A DNA stretch of 64,000 nt from Adenophora triphylla var. japonica (GCA_022495995.1 JAFEMH010002604.1:248001-312000); one strand, 5' to 3'; positions 36,414 through 48,948 are shown, numbered from the stretch's first letter. The notes: generated by a model from the letters alone, not told the origin. Numbers and translations: made by a program.

Positions 36414-37249
36414 AAGGCCGTCTTCCATTCATCACCTGGTCTGACGCGAATCTGATGATAACCACTCCGCAAGTCGATCTTAGAAAATACCACAGCGCCA
36501 TGCAACTGGTCACATAAATCATCAATCCTTGGGATGGGAAAACGATACTTGATGGTGATTTTGTTGATTGCTCGGCTATCCATGCACATACGCAACGTCC
36601 CTCCTGCCTTTGGTACCATCAATGCAGGAACAGCACAAGGACTCATACTCTCCCGAATAACTCCCTTCTCTAGCAACTCCCGAACTTGCCTCTCCAACTC
36701 CTCATGCTCCTTAGGCCACAAACAATAGGCTGCCTTGTTTGGAATTGAAGCTCCTGGGACTAGATCGATACAATGCTGAATATCCCTCATTGGCGGCAAC
36801 CCCGGAGGAATTTCATCTGGTGTCACATCACTATATAGATCTAACAGTGCTTGGACACCCGTCGGTGGTATCATATCTGACTCATTACCCTCGAGTACTA
36901 CTAACACAAAGAAACCATTGTCTTGCGCTGCTTCGTCCTCAAACGCTGACCGGTTAAGAAGTTGGTGACCAACTGTATCTGATACTTTATCCGATGTGGC
37001 TGCTTCCTTTCGAGGGTCTGTTGGGCACAATGTAATAGACATACCATCCACTCGAAATGTGTAAGTATTCCGAAACCCATCATGCTTAACCCTTCTGTCA
37101 AACAACCATGGACGTCCAAGCAAAAGATGGCACGCATCCATCGGTACTACATCACACCAAACCTCATCCTTGTATCGCTTGCCAATTGAAAAGTCAACTA
37201 AGCATCTTTTGTTCACCTTCAATTCACTTCCTCTGACTAACCAGGACAA
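36414..37249 (-). pseudogene. E1 protease C-terminus and reverse transcriptase, first half
   Basis: The frame continues from gag-protease through a TAG at 37250. It holds the late protease part ('[16 protein letters not shown]'), the linker, and RT motifs '[16 protein letters not shown]', '[18 protein letters not shown]', '[19 protein letters not shown]' and '[15 protein letters not shown]'. It breaks off exactly at the E2 TSD after 'DEWKTAF'; the rest is at 6316. Confidence 0.92.
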
Positions 37250-38579
37250 CTAATACGGTTGTGGGTGCTCCACCATTTTCAACTGCAGCCTCTCGACGAT
37301 TGTTGATGAAACAACATTCTCACAGCTTCCCCCATCAATAATGACCTTACAAACCTTTCCTTTAGCGGTACACTTGGTCTGAAATATGTTGTGATGAAGC
37401 CACTGCTCATCCTCCATTGCGGCCACGTTCATCACCCTTCGGACCACCAAAGCTGTACCTTGATCTGCAAATACCTCTTCAGTCTCACCATCAGATTCAT
37501 CTCCTTCATCATAAACAGGTAAGTCCTCCTCAACCAAAGCAACAACATGTCTGTTGGGACATTCGGCTTTGAGATGACCGATCCCATGGCATTTGAAGCA
37601 CTTGGTAGGCTGTTTACCCCTCGGAGTGTCAAGAACAAATGGAGGTTTGGCTACAACTGGTGTTTTAGGGGTTGAAGGAGTATCCCCTTTTTGAACATTG
37701 GAACTACTGCTCCCACACGTATTAGCCAAATCTCTATTTTGCCAACGATTCGTACCCCTGTTTTTCTGTAATTGTTTCCCAACCTTCAAGGCAAGGCGGC
37801 AAACATCGTCATAAGTCCAAAACTGCTGTAACTGAACCACATCCGAAATATCAACCCGAAGAACTCCCAAAAAATGAGCAACTGTTTGTTCATCTTCTTC
37901 GGCCACATCACATCGCATACGCAAGCGATCAAATTCATTGATGAACTCCGCCACTGATGAATCTCCTTGCTTCAGATTATGATAATCAATAAAGGCTTCC
38001 TGCCTATAATGCTCAGGAAGGAACTTACGGCACAAAAGTTTCTTCATTTTGTCCCAAGACTGAATCTTGGAATTCCCATCACTAGCCCGTTGTTTTTTAC
38101 ATGTTCCCACCAAATTGAAGCATGTTTCTTCAATTTGATTGAAACAAATTTCACCTTAGAACTGTCCTTTATAGGTTTTAAATTAAAAATCCTATCAACA
38201 GTATTAAGCCAATCAATGAACTCATCTGGGTGGGCTTTACCTCAAATTCCGGGATTTCAACCTTGATACCGATATCCCTTGAAGAGTCTTCCTTATACCT
38301 GTGTTGACGTCCATGATTTCTGGCAAAGGGATTGATACCCTCTTGATACTCCTCCTCGATGGAAGAACCTGCCGAATCTGACCCCACATCCGTTGGAGTG
38401 CCGACACAATTCCTGCGATTCTGAGCCTGGAGTTGGAATAGCTGAATCTACCTTCTTAGATCGTCTATCTCGACATCATGCAGATCACGTTCGCGAGGAT
38501 GATTATTTTCTTGGGGATCCACTCCACGGACCCTACCACAAACACCACGTCCAATGCGACCACGCCCTCGTTCGGCCAT
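37250..38579 (-). pseudogene. E1 gag and protease start
   Basis: ATG at 38579 starts a Gly/Arg-rich N-terminus ('ERGRGRIGRG'). An in-frame TAG near 38450 is followed by a 1-nt deletion near 38245. 38113-37250 holds the capsid part ('KLLCRKFLPEHYRQEAF', 'EFINEFDRLRMRC'), the zinc knuckle CFKCHGIGHLKAEC and the protease active site 'IIDGGSCENV'. Gag and pol appear to be one frame, as in chromoviruses. Confidence 0.9.
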
Positions 38580-38595
38580 CGATTCGTCCAGACAA

Positions 38596-38604
38596 CTGAT
38601 ACCA
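38596..38604 (-). promoter_or_regulatory. E1 primer-binding site
   Basis: The minus strand reads TGGTATCAG, two bases inside the 5' LTR, a short match to initiator tRNA-Met. Confidence 0.7.
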
Positions 38605-38606
38605 AA

Positions 38607-39075
38607 TGATGCCTTTGAGGCTAGAGATTTATGATCGAACTTAGAATGAAACAAGATTCGAAAGAAAAAGCTGCTAGCTTTCTTATTAATTCTTAATCAT
38701 CCAAAAACTGCCTTTAACAAAGTAATAAAGAGTTTAAATACTTTTCCAAACCCTAAAACGAATTGCCCAAGAAAGTAACAAAATACCCTAATTAAAATAA
38801 ATCAAAACAACAGCAATAGCAACGGGACAGTATAAGGAAACATTGATGCTCGACAGTGAGGCGGGTGCCTGGCCGAGGTTTATACGGCCGCCTGGTTGGC
38901 AGTGGCTTGCTTCTCCTTCGGCCCTTGGTGAGGCGGGCGCCTGGCCTTGAGTGATGCGGCCGCCTGGAAGGCCGAGGCTGGCTGATGTGTTGGACCCAAG
39001 TGAGGCGAGTGCCTGGAGTAGATTGAGGCGGCCGCCTGGCCCTCTGTTGCTGGAAAACCATGTTGATCTGCGTCA
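38607..39075 (-). repeat. E1 5' LTR (right copy)
   Basis: 469 bp, matching 3650-4119. It ends GCGTCA and is followed by the TSD ATAAG at 39076-39080. Confidence 0.92.
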
Positions 39076-39690
39076 ATAAGGTTATAGAGGTAGTTTTAGA
39101 ACGTACAAAGCAAAAATAAGAATCAAGTGTTAACTTATTGACCCATTCCGGATGGGTCATCCAATATAACACTCCCACTCAAGCCACTTCATCTTAAATA
39201 AACGAGCTCAATGATCCTTGCTCATACAACTCAAGAATACGAAAGCCAACATCTCCACATGGGAATTAATAGCCTCTTCCAAGAAGCACAAAGACATGAT
39301 CATCAAGAATTTGCAGCCTCTTCGGTTTCAAAAAACACAAGTGCTGAAGACTTGGTGTTAATGATTGGGAACATCCAATTCAAGAATGTGATCACTCTCC
39401 ATATGGTTATGAACATAATGAAGCCTTGCACCTTAAAGTCAAAGTAGAAGGGAGACCATTGTCACGAGTCTTGGTTGATGGGGGATCCGCTCTGAATATC
39501 ATGCCATTGAAAATAATGGGAATCTTGGGCCTTAGTCCATCTAACTTGAGACCCTCCGAACAAGAAGTAAGGGCTTGACTGCACTAGGCGCACCGTGTTG
39601 GGGATGATCAAGGTGGATGTTAAGTTTGGAAATGCTACAATACTGATAAAGTTTAGGTGATGAACTGTATGGCGTTTGATTTTTTGAAGG
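39076..39690 (+). pseudogene. E0: Tat/Ogre-type protease region, right half
   Basis: Continuation of the gag remnant at 3283-3649 across E1. In a decayed frame it encodes 'LHLKVKVEGRPLSRVLVDGGSALNIM'-like protease sequence (active-site D-G-G near 39478; the longer string is split here by my reading, not one clean ORF) and then 'IKVDVKFGNAT'. There are several stops. Similarity fades near 39690, where E5 begins. Confidence 0.7.
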
Positions 39691-40009
39691 TTTGAAACTT
39701 GTTTTGACAAGTTGGAACTGAACCGGTTTTCTTCAAAATTTTGTTGTTTCTAGAGGGTTATCTCATACGAGACAACATGTCTCGCACGAGACATGGCCTT
39801 TGTTTCTCTACACTTTTCTCCTTTTTCCTATAGGATTTGGCAAGTAATCTCTATATAGGAACATCTAGTTCATCCTAAACCCTTTTTACCCTCCAGGGTC
39901 TTTAGTGAAACCTTCTTGAGGCAAAATTTTCTCATTCTCTTCCTCTATCTCTCCCATGGGTCCTGAAGAAGTTGCTCCTTCTTCCATGATTGTTGATGAT
40001 TTCTCTCTT

Positions 40010-41427
40010 TGACATGGAAACGGCGCGTGTCTACAAGTATAGTTTAGCAAAGAGCGTGCTCAAGAGAGGTTTGTGAAGCACTTTGGATTCAAGATACTCA
40101 TCACCTTGATGAATCTCAAACCGGATTGGAATCTTTTGTGTGGAGCGGCCCATTTTTGGAATCATTCCCTCCATCTTTTCAATTTCTCTCTCAATGAGAT
40201 GGTGCCAACCGTTGAAGAATTCCTGACTCTCTTGGATATGCCCTTAGCCGATAAGATAGCAGTTCCAAATTATGATAGGAATATATCTCTTTGTGAATTG
40301 TTGGGAATCATCCTTGATGAAGTTTATGCTTTGGTGCGCCACTGTTGGGTGGACTGCTCTTCTTTGCCCTGAATTTTAATAAGGATTCGAAAGAAAGGGG
40401 TTTCAATGACTTTCAAGAAAAAGCACTTAGCTCTTTGCCTCTTTGCGGATGTCTTCTTCACTTGTCGAAGAGGCTTAACGGATTCTCAATTGGTAGAGGT
40501 TGTTTTTCAAGCTAGAGGACGCATTCATAATATCATCCACCTTATTTTGGGCGAGACCCTTCATGGCCTTGATGAATTGCACCAAACCGAATCCATGACT
40601 CATGGAAGCCTGATTTTGTTGACTATTTGGATTAGGGAGCACATCAAGCTCATGGCTCTTCCTATCTAATATTATCCCTACACTTTTCATAGGAGGGAGA
40701 TTTTCATCAAGAATCTTGGTATTGAATAATGGGCTCGTATGCTAGTGGGGACTCTCACTATAGGCAATGCTTGGTTCCCGCATTTTGGAAGGTAAGAAGT
40801 TACATTGCTAATCCTATTGGATTTGATCGAGTTATGCTCCAGAGTTTGAGGAATTCTTCCTTTTATTTTCCTAAGAGGGTTCTTCATCATTTTGGTCAAC
40901 AACAAGACACATTTATTATAGGTGGGGTCGCACATGATGTCTCTTACATTGGCCTGGAATTTGCGATTGCTTTGGTGAAAGCTTGGTGTGAAGGTACCAA
41001 TAAGGATCATTGGAGCAACCTTCCCCGCTATGATGTGATTATTTATCTTCCAGATAAGTACTTAGAGTGGTTCTTGAAGGATGGTCATCCGGATGCGGTG
41101 AAGATTGATGAACTTAGGCGTCCTTTGTTGGGACATAGCTTTGCGCCTAGCCATATCATGAGGGAGAGGGAGGCTACCACCGATCCGGCTAATATCTGTT
41201 CTGATCCAACTCAAGATTATATTGGCGGTGATTTCTACAAGAAGAGAGATAATGGCCTTCCCGGTCGTATGAAAGCTATTGATAGGCTGAACATATTTAA
41301 GAGGCTTTCCAAGTCTGTGTTCATACATCTTGGCGAGCCTTCTGGTTCAAAAAGTTCTAACTGTAAGAGGGATAGAGAAGACAAAAACAAGCGTGATCGT
41401 CGCCCTACAATGCTAAAGAAAGACTAG
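40010..41427 (+). pseudogene. E5 antisense extra ORF (plant mobile domain-like)
   Basis: Three successive frame segments: 40073-40372 ('HFGFKILITLMNLKPDW', 'FWNHSLHLFNFSLNEMVPTV', 'EEFLTLLDMP'), 40406-40669 ('LALCLFADVFFTCRRGL', 'IIHLILGETLHGLDELHQTE', 'ILLTIWIREHI') and 40729-41427 (232 codons, basic C-terminus). The pattern is that of the DUF7745/plant mobile domain-like ORFs carried by Tat/Ogre elements; their function is unknown. Two frame breaks near 40390 and 40700. A TATA-like CTATATAG at 39851-39859 lies upstream on this strand. Confidence 0.65.
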
Positions 41428-41860
41428 ATCATAGGGAGTATTAAGAGATTGCCTTAGATAGATCAATAATTGATTTATATATGCCTTTTATTTCAAGTAT
41501 TTTTCATTAGAATGTATATTGTAAAGTTTAGAATTTTCCTATTGTTATCAACAAATGCATTCAATTAATATTAAGGACATGCTTTTGTTTTATTTTTTGA
41601 TCAGACCGAACACGAAGGATGCCTACGTTCCTCTTTTACATCATTTAAATGAGAGGCTCACGTCACCGTAGTTCATGTTGGTAAAAGAGCAAAGAAAAGT
41701 AAAAAATCCAGTGAGGTCTCTCGCACGAGACATGGAGTCTCGCACAAGACCTGGCCTTAATCCATTTTTGTAATGTACACCCATTATTTTGCTTAGAATG
41801 CCATTTTAGGCTTTCAATCTAGAAGAATACTTTTCTCGTGCTTTATTTTTTTTTGGGAGA

Positions 41861-41984
41861 AGGCCAAAATCTATGAGTAGTATCTCTTGAGCTTGTCCGT
41901 GTTAATCGATTTTGACAGTTGATTTCCATCTAAATCTGCTAGTTGAACTGCTCCTCCAGAGAATATCTTCTTGACGATGTAAGG
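41861..41984 (-). pseudogene. E5 integrase C-terminal fragment
   Basis: The minus strand encodes 'YIVKKIFSGGAVQLADLDGN' and a following 'INTDKLKRYY'-like end, the C-terminal GPY/F-like module of Tat/Athila integrases. It is cut at 41984 by the E6 LTR. Confidence 0.75.
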
Positions 41985-43412
41985 TGTTGGTCCTAAATGG
42001 GCAACAAGGGTAAAAAACAGTTAGAGGGGGGGGGTGAATAGCTGTTACAAAATTTTCAACCATTTTTGCAAATGTAACCTTTTGCTTACAAAATCACCCT
42101 TTCAATGTATCAAAATCGCAAGTGATGTTTGTATAATGTATAGTGGAATTTCAATGTTTTAATGTGAGGTTTTATAGTGAAATTTAGTGATGTATGTAAA
42201 TGTGGATTGAGAAAGATTAACTTCAAACACAATTCATAAATTAGGAAAACCAATAAAGATCAAACAAATAAGACAAATTAGATTGAACTATAAACAACAA
42301 AGGAAATACAGAAAATAAAGAACACAATATTTGGAGTGGTTCAATCGTAAATAATCTACATCCACTACTAAGATGGTTAGTCTTGGATTTTCTAACTACT
42401 AGATTTGTATTAGATATTGAGGGGGAATTACAAGATTGCAAGAATTACATCTCAAATCTAAAATCTAAATAATGAAGCAAACCCTACACTAGAATCGGTT
42501 TATCTCAAATGATTTAATTAGTGAGATTAATCAAGTGAGGGGTGTGTGTGTGTGTTATATCAATATTTAAGGCTCTTTAGATATATGTGATTTAGAGCAC
42601 AATAAATCTGATATGTTACAAAGACTTGATTTCTGGGCTTGGATTTTTATTCTTGAAGGTATGATGGTTTGAAGATGAAGATGCAAAGGTTTCTGGAAAT
42701 CTGGAAATTAGCTTCATATCGTCAAAGGACTCTCTCAAATGAATTTCTCAAGAAATCATCAATTTATGAAGATTAGGGGTATTTAAACACTTGCACCAAA
42801 AAGTAGCTGTTAGGGACAGCTGTAGCAAGTACAATGCTGGCGCGGGCTGATTGCACCACTTGTCCAATTTTGTCCCTTTGTGCAGAAGTTATTGATATGG
42901 TTGTACGGACCTCTTACAACATTCTGGAATAAAGGATACCTGTTACCTTTTCAAATTCTTTTAAACTATGAGTGACCGTTAGACACATTGATTGAACTCG
43001 TAGTAAACTCAACACTGCTGATGTGGGTCAATCAATCAAAGGTGGTACAACTCTTCAAGTCTTTAATCATTGGATGAGGTTGGTACATCATGCGGGTTAG
43101 GAAGGATGCAGTTTAGTAGGTGAGGTTTATACTTCATACTGAGGTTTGCATTTGAGGTTTCAAAGGTGAGGTTTGCACTCAGCACTGCGATTTGCATATC
43201 TTCAAAACCTTTTGTCTTGAAACCTCATGTCCAATACAGTTGAGCTAGTCTTCAATCTAAGTAAAACCTATTCTATAAATTAGACTTGCACTAAAAAATT
43301 GAAGTCTAAGCTTCATTATATATGGGTCTAAAGTCCAGAAAATATAGATGAGATTATGGTATCAATTAAATTAAAGCTAGGGCAAGGAGGGTTAAATTAT
43401 GCATACCCAACA
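41985..43412 (-). repeat. E6 3' LTR
   Basis: 1428 bp with TGTTGG...CCCAACA ends, homologous to the E2 LTR over its length but clearly diverged. Where E2 has GCGGTTT, E6 mostly has GAGGTTT (for example 42159, 43080-43170). The PPT that follows reads ATCTCGCCCT, one substitution from the Sirevirus form. Confidence 0.9.
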
Positions 43413-45171
43413 ATCTCGCCCTATTTGATTGATGCCATTACCTACTATATCAAACGCAAAACTTTGTACTTGGTAAAAATTTGTCCATAACACTTAACAT
43501 GGTAAATCATGTCTCAAGTCAATGCACACTGTAGCCTAAGTTATAGATTTCTATACTATTTAAAAGAAATAAAACTTACAAAGTAAAAGTATAGAAATAC
43601 ATTCAGTGCATACATAAAGATATGAGTTTAAGTTCAAGTATGCGGTTTAAACTTAATGTTTAAACATCAAGCACAAAAATATGAGCAATTAAGTTCATGT
43701 GCATGAGGTTTGAAGACAATGCATTCATTGTTCTACAAACAAGCGATTTGAATGAACAAGGTTTTATAATCAACAATGATGCATTCTTCTCATAATACCT
43801 TTAAAAGTTTGGGAGTTACAGATTACAGGTATGAATGAGGAAATAATAAAACAACAATGGAAACAATAAGATAAAAAAATACATGTACTAAAGCGGTTTT
43901 ACTAAGGAGATGATTGAAATGGAACCACCTGCTGAGCATCCAGATCTACGAAGTGTGGTGTAGGCGGTACATCCACAATTTTTTCTTGGGCAGGGGCTCT
44001 AAAATAACTGAAAGCTGAATTCTCAGCACTTAACATCCTCCTTAGCCTACTAACCTCTTCTACAGACCGCACTTGAGCTACTTCAACCCCTCTTAGATTA
44101 TTGGTCACACCAATCACTCTAGAATTATTGGCTCCAACCGCATGAGTGCTTGCTTCGGATTGATCTCTAAGCTCATTAAACCTTGAGGTGTTCTCACCAA
44201 ACTTGTCATTAAGGCTTCCCAGAATCCCATTAAACTGCAATTGGATAGATGCATTCAAAGTATTGTAGAATGTATGAATGGATTCCTGAACCGCGTTGGA
44301 GTGTGCAGTTTGGGAACTCTACATGTTGGGCTCAAGCTTATCAAATCTCCCCCCTTAAGCTAACATCCAGCTCTATGAATTTGTGAGTCAATTTATCCCT
44401 GATACTTTCATTTAAAGAAATAATCTCTCCTTAACCTCATCACCTAAGCTGGTTAACCTTGCAGTTAAACCATCTCCAACCATGTCTACCTTGACTCTTA
44501 GCTCCTCCTTTCACTTCAGAATCATGTTGCAAATTAGCTTGCATTGAGTGAAGGACAGATCTCAAGACAACTCATCTTGTGGTCTAAGATATCTGACCTC
44601 ATTCAAAACCTCAGTCTTAAAACTTCCCAAGTTTAACTCCAAGGAGTTGCAAAAAATATTTGACATTTTTTGGAGGCACTCCTTGAGCTGGTCTTGAGTA
44701 ATCGCATCTGTTAAGGTATTAATGACCCCAACTGCTAAATCATTTTTGAATTAAGCAAAGCAAGTTTCATTTGTGTCTTTCACCACCTTTGCTATATCTC
44801 TCTCCCCCCTAATGGCATCATCAAATGGGGTTTTAAGGTTAGCCAATTCTAGCATTTGAGAGTTAACTTGTTCTTGGAGGGTACAGTTTGAGGTAACAAG
44901 TTTTATCATATGGCCTTAGTTTGTATGGAGTTGACCTATGATGATATGGAGGGCAGTGAGAGTTATGAGAAATCATGTGGAGGGATTGATGAGGATGGAA
45001 TGTTTGGTAAAGAAAAGGGAGGAGGTTGAGAATGGATGGGTTGGGGTGCGGTTGAGGGTATGGGTACAGTTTGGGTGGGGGTGCGATTTGGTCAAATTGA
45101 GAGGTTAGGTTTTGGAAAATGTGAGAAATAGGAATGGTTTGATGTTGAGGGGGTAAGGTAGGAATGGTTTG
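43413..45171 (-). pseudogene. E6 env-like gene C-terminal region
   Basis: 43902-44258 is a 118-codon frame (Asn/Ser/Arg-rich, helical) that corresponds in position and character to the E2 env-like C-terminus; both share a 'KAVGATNSSSA / HAVGANNSR' segment. Upstream, 44259-45171 has many stops but similar word content. 43413-43900 is the 3' untranslated region. Confidence 0.65.
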
Positions 45172-46551
45172 ATACCATCACCTATTTTATTTTACATGGA
45201 CTTTAGGATCTTATGTATGAAGTTTTATACTTCAAATTTTTAGTTAAGTCTATTTTATAGTAAAGTTAGTTAGGCTTTAAAAGGATAGAATTTTTAAGTG
45301 TTTTGGCTCAAGAAGGACTGAAATGGCTGACTATGCGGTCGACCATATGGCTGACCGCACAGCTCATTGCAAAGAATCAAATGGAATTCACTATATGCGG
45401 TCGACCGTATGACGGAACGCACTCTACTCCTGTCCTTAGCGAACTTGACGAGATTAAAGATTAAAGATCAGATCTTGGTAATTGACTCTAACCACAACTC
45501 AGAGTTATCTCAAAGAATTATACCGTTGGAGAGTTCACTCAAAGAATTTCAAATAGGTGACAGCTGTTGTCATTCGTACAAAACACACACAACCTTTCCA
45601 CTAACTCTGTAACATGAAGATAAAAAGGAAATGTGTTTCAATCAAACATTAACAACACATTGTCCTTAATATTTATCCAATAAGTATTTCAAATAGCTAC
45701 TTTATTACCAAGGCTATAAATAGGCCTTGTGTTCAAGCCATGAAAATTGATAGAGATATTCTTGTTGAAATCCTCAATATGTGTTGAAGCTCATACTCAG
45801 GTTTCCAGAATCCTTTAAATCTTCAAACACTTCATTTACAAGTCTTCAAGAAATATTACTTACCCAGAAGTCACTCAATCCTTGTAACCACAACGAGATT
45901 CATCCAACTCTAATACTTCTATTATAAAGAGCTCTTGAATCTTGAACACACAAACACCCCTTGAAATCAATCTTGTTGATTGTATTACTTGGAATATACT
46001 GGTTATTGTCTACGATTAGCTTCATAGAAAAGAAAGTTAGTTTTTGAGATTGATTCTCAACTTTATAATCATTGTAACAGCAGCTCAAAGATCTAAATAT
46101 ACTATCTCCCTTAGAAAATACAAGACTAACCATCTTGATAGAGGAAGTAGATCATTTACGATTGAACCTCTCCAAATACCTTGTTCAACACTTTCTGCAC
46201 TTTACTTTATTTATTCTTAAGTTTGTTTATTGCTCCTTATGTTTGATCTTCATTGATATCCAACCTCTTTGTGAATTGTGTTTATAGTAGAAATCGGCCT
46301 TAGCATATTTTCAACCTTGTGGTCGACCACACTTTCCAATTTGCGGTCGACCACACACATTTTCTTTACAACACTTTTATAATTAGAAACTTCCGCTATG
46401 CATTTTACTATCTAGATAGCTGGTTTTTACTTGACCACACTTTCAGAATAGTAAGCCAAGGTTGAATTTTTGAGAAGGGTTAGAATTTTTTTATACAACC
46501 ATTCACCCCCTATCTGTTTTTCAAACCCTTGTTGCACCTTTTGGAACAACA
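45172..46551 (+). repeat. E7 5' LTR
   Basis: About 1.38 kb. The left edge lacks the TGTTGGG end, so the first tens of bases are lost. TATA box TATAAATA at 45715-45722. The 3' end (ATTCACCCCC ... GGAACAACA) is homologous to the E2 LTR end. GCGGTCGACC-type words at 45335, 45399, 46320 and 46342. Confidence 0.85.
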
Positions 46552-46565
46552 AGTGATATTAGAGC
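46552..46565 (+). promoter_or_regulatory. E7 primer-binding site (degenerate)
   Basis: AGTGATATTAGAGC directly after the LTR corresponds to TGGTATCAGAGC with two transitions. Confidence 0.65.
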
Positions 46566-46626
46566 GAACAACTTTATAAAACTATTATTTGTTTTTCAAT
46601 CTTAATAGCTTGGGTGCTGATTCATC

Positions 46627-48894
46627 ATGGCAACTTTAAAAGCTATGACACAGATTAACTATTCACACATTCCTATGTTGGATGAAGATCACTTCGATAT
46701 CTGGAAAGCTCACATGTTGATTCATTTGGAGTCTATTGATGAGATGATGGTCGATTGAATAACGAAGGGACCATTTGTAACAATGAAGGCCAATCCAGAT
46801 GCATACCAATACTGAAATTCCTGAAGTTAAGAAGCTCAAGTCAGAATGGACTGACGAAGAAAGAAGATTTGTTGCATTGGACAGCAAATCCAGAAACATC
46901 ATTTCCGGAACCCTAACCGTATCCACCTATCAATAGGTTATCAAATGCACGACCGCAAAGCAAATGTGGGATGCTAGTGAAAGCTATCTCGAAGGTGATG
47001 ATAGGTTCAAGGAGAACAAGAAGTTTGCAGTGAAAAGAAGATATATCAGCTTTACAAGACGGCCAAATGAAACTCTGCGTCAAACCTATGACCGCTATGT
47101 TGAGGTAGTAAATGCTTGCTTATCTGTAAAGTGTTAATTGATAAAGAAATTAACATGACATTCCTTGCTACTCTGGGATCCAAATGGATGCACAAAGCAA
47201 CTTCCCTCGAAGACTTTAAAGATTTGAATACTTGGACTCTTAGTAACTTGTATGCAAATCTTAAAGTCTATTAACTAAAGTTAGATCATATTTACGAGGT
47301 TGAAGGGAAAGAAAAATCACTTTCTATGTCTGTTGTTGATCATGTGGAGAAACCCTCTAAGCGTACCTCAGATTCTAGTATTTCAACTTTTCTCTCATCG
47401 ATATGGATGACGAGTATTTTGCCATGTTTGTAAAACGTTTTCAAAAATTTTGTAAAAATTCAAAATCATTTTCAAAAGGTAAACCTCCAACAACATCTTC
47501 TAGGGTGATTTACCCAAAGAAAAAGAGTGACCTTGTTTGCTACAATTGTAGAAAGCCCGATCAGTTTGCTTATGAATTTAATCAACCTAAATATGAATAT
47601 TTGAAAAAGAAAACTACTCCTTCTAAATTTTCTCGAGGAAAGGGGATGGTTGCTGAAGAAGAAGAGAACTCAAAATAACTTGCTACTTGAATTGAATCTG
47701 ATTTTGATGAAGAAAGCGATCAAAACACCGAATAGGTAAATCTCTGCCTTATTGCTAAGGATGCTTCTAGTGATTCAGAAGATGAAGTTTATGTTCAGTC
47801 ACCCAAAAAGAAGAATGAGGTGGTTTCTAAGAAAACCCCGATTGTGGCAAGTAGTAGGGACTATAGCAACTTTGAACTCACTCCTAGTTACAAAATTGGT
47901 AACTGCTCATTTTCTCACTCTATCTTTCCACCAAAAAATGAAACACTTTCAAAAGTTGTGTCTACCCCAAGTTTTTCAAAAAGGGTCAATGAGATTTCTC
48001 CCATGGAACATGAAAATATGTTCAAAAAGGCTGAAGTGATGATCCAATGGTTTGAAAATGTTATGAAAGCTCTTGCACTAGCAACTAATGAGATTTCTCA
48101 GCTCAGATGGAGAAAAGTGTGCTAAAGTCTGAAATCAAACTGTTGAAATACCAAGTCAAAAGCATAACTGCTCTTGCTGAATTAAACATCACTCTTGAAA
48201 CTAAAGTTGCCGCATTCAAAATTAGAAACGATGACTTGGCTGCTCAAAACACAAATCTACAAAAGGTGATTGATGAGTGGACCAAATCTCGTGTCACTAT
48301 GGATCAAATACTAGAATCCCAAAAGTCTAGTGGAGATAAAGAAGGCTTGGGATTCCAAACTAGTGACAATTTTAAGTGTGCCTCTTGTTGTGAAAAGAGT
48401 GAAAAAAATTCTGATCAAACTCATGAAAATTCTAAGGTGAATCAATCTAATTCAAAGGGTAAAGGACAGGAACCAAAGGCTAAACTTAACTTCTATTATG
48501 TCTACCCCAAGAATCAAAATGGGAATAATTCCAAGATGAAATGAAAGGAAAAAGAGGAAAAAGGCCATGATGTGAATCATCATTTGGTCGACCACACCAC
48601 ACCTCCGACCACATACCAAGCTTACACAGGTAAGGCAAGTGCTCCTAATAAATCTGTGGTCAACCCCGAAAAGACAATTTTTGTCAGATCCAAAACCTCT
48701 AGCCCAGCTAAAAATAAGAAATCTAAGACTAGTAAAGAGTTTATCAAAACTCAGTTTGGTAGTGGCTTCATCATTGTACTGTCTGTGATGGTTATGGTCA
48801 CTTGTCTGCAGAATGCCTTTTGAGGTTCACACCTAACGCTCGAAGATATAATTCTCATTCGGTCAAACATGTGTGGGTCACCAAAAGGTGCTAA
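46627..48894 (+). pseudogene. E7 gag
   Basis: ATG at 46627; 'MLDEDHFDIWKAHMLIHLES' lies near the start, then a TGA at codon 45 or so. Later parts: 'TLRQTYDRYVEVVNAC' (about 47070-47120), the frame 47403-47678 with a broken first zinc knuckle (CYNCRKPDQFAYEF; His and the last Cys are lost), 47820-48125, and coiled-coil frame 48107-48544. A second knuckle, CTVCDGYGHLSAEC, at about 48778-48820 is intact. The frame ends KRC-TAA at 48894. At least six stops or frameshifts. Confidence 0.85.
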
Positions 48895-48948
48895 CCCCAT
48901 GACACAAAAGAATAAATGGGATCTTGTGATTAAATGTTTATTTTTTAG

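Larger units (their letters stand above)
39691..41984 (-). mobile_element. E5: 3' part of a Tat-lineage Ty3/gypsy element
   Basis: Read on the minus strand: integrase C-terminus (41984-41861); a 3' untranslated block with 'GAACTACG' ... 'GAACGTAGGCATCCTTCG', typical for Tat elements (about 41690-41600); an ORF in antisense (plus strand 40010-41427); a purine-rich tract (39957-39924) and LTR-like sequence. This matches the Tat arrangement in which an additional ORF lies antisense between pol and the 3' LTR. Paired palindromes TCTCGCACGAGA at 39760-39793 and 41717-41751 also link it to E9. No LTR end was found. Confidence 0.6.
41985..45171 (-). mobile_element. E6: truncated Sirevirus relative of E2
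   Basis: One LTR (41985-43412), then on the minus strand the 3' untranslated and env-like regions homologous to E2 7838-9400. Everything upstream (pol, gag, 5' LTR) is missing; the element stops where the E7 LTR begins. The left flank TAAGG (41980-41984) is a candidate TSD, but the partner is not in the window. Confidence 0.82.
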
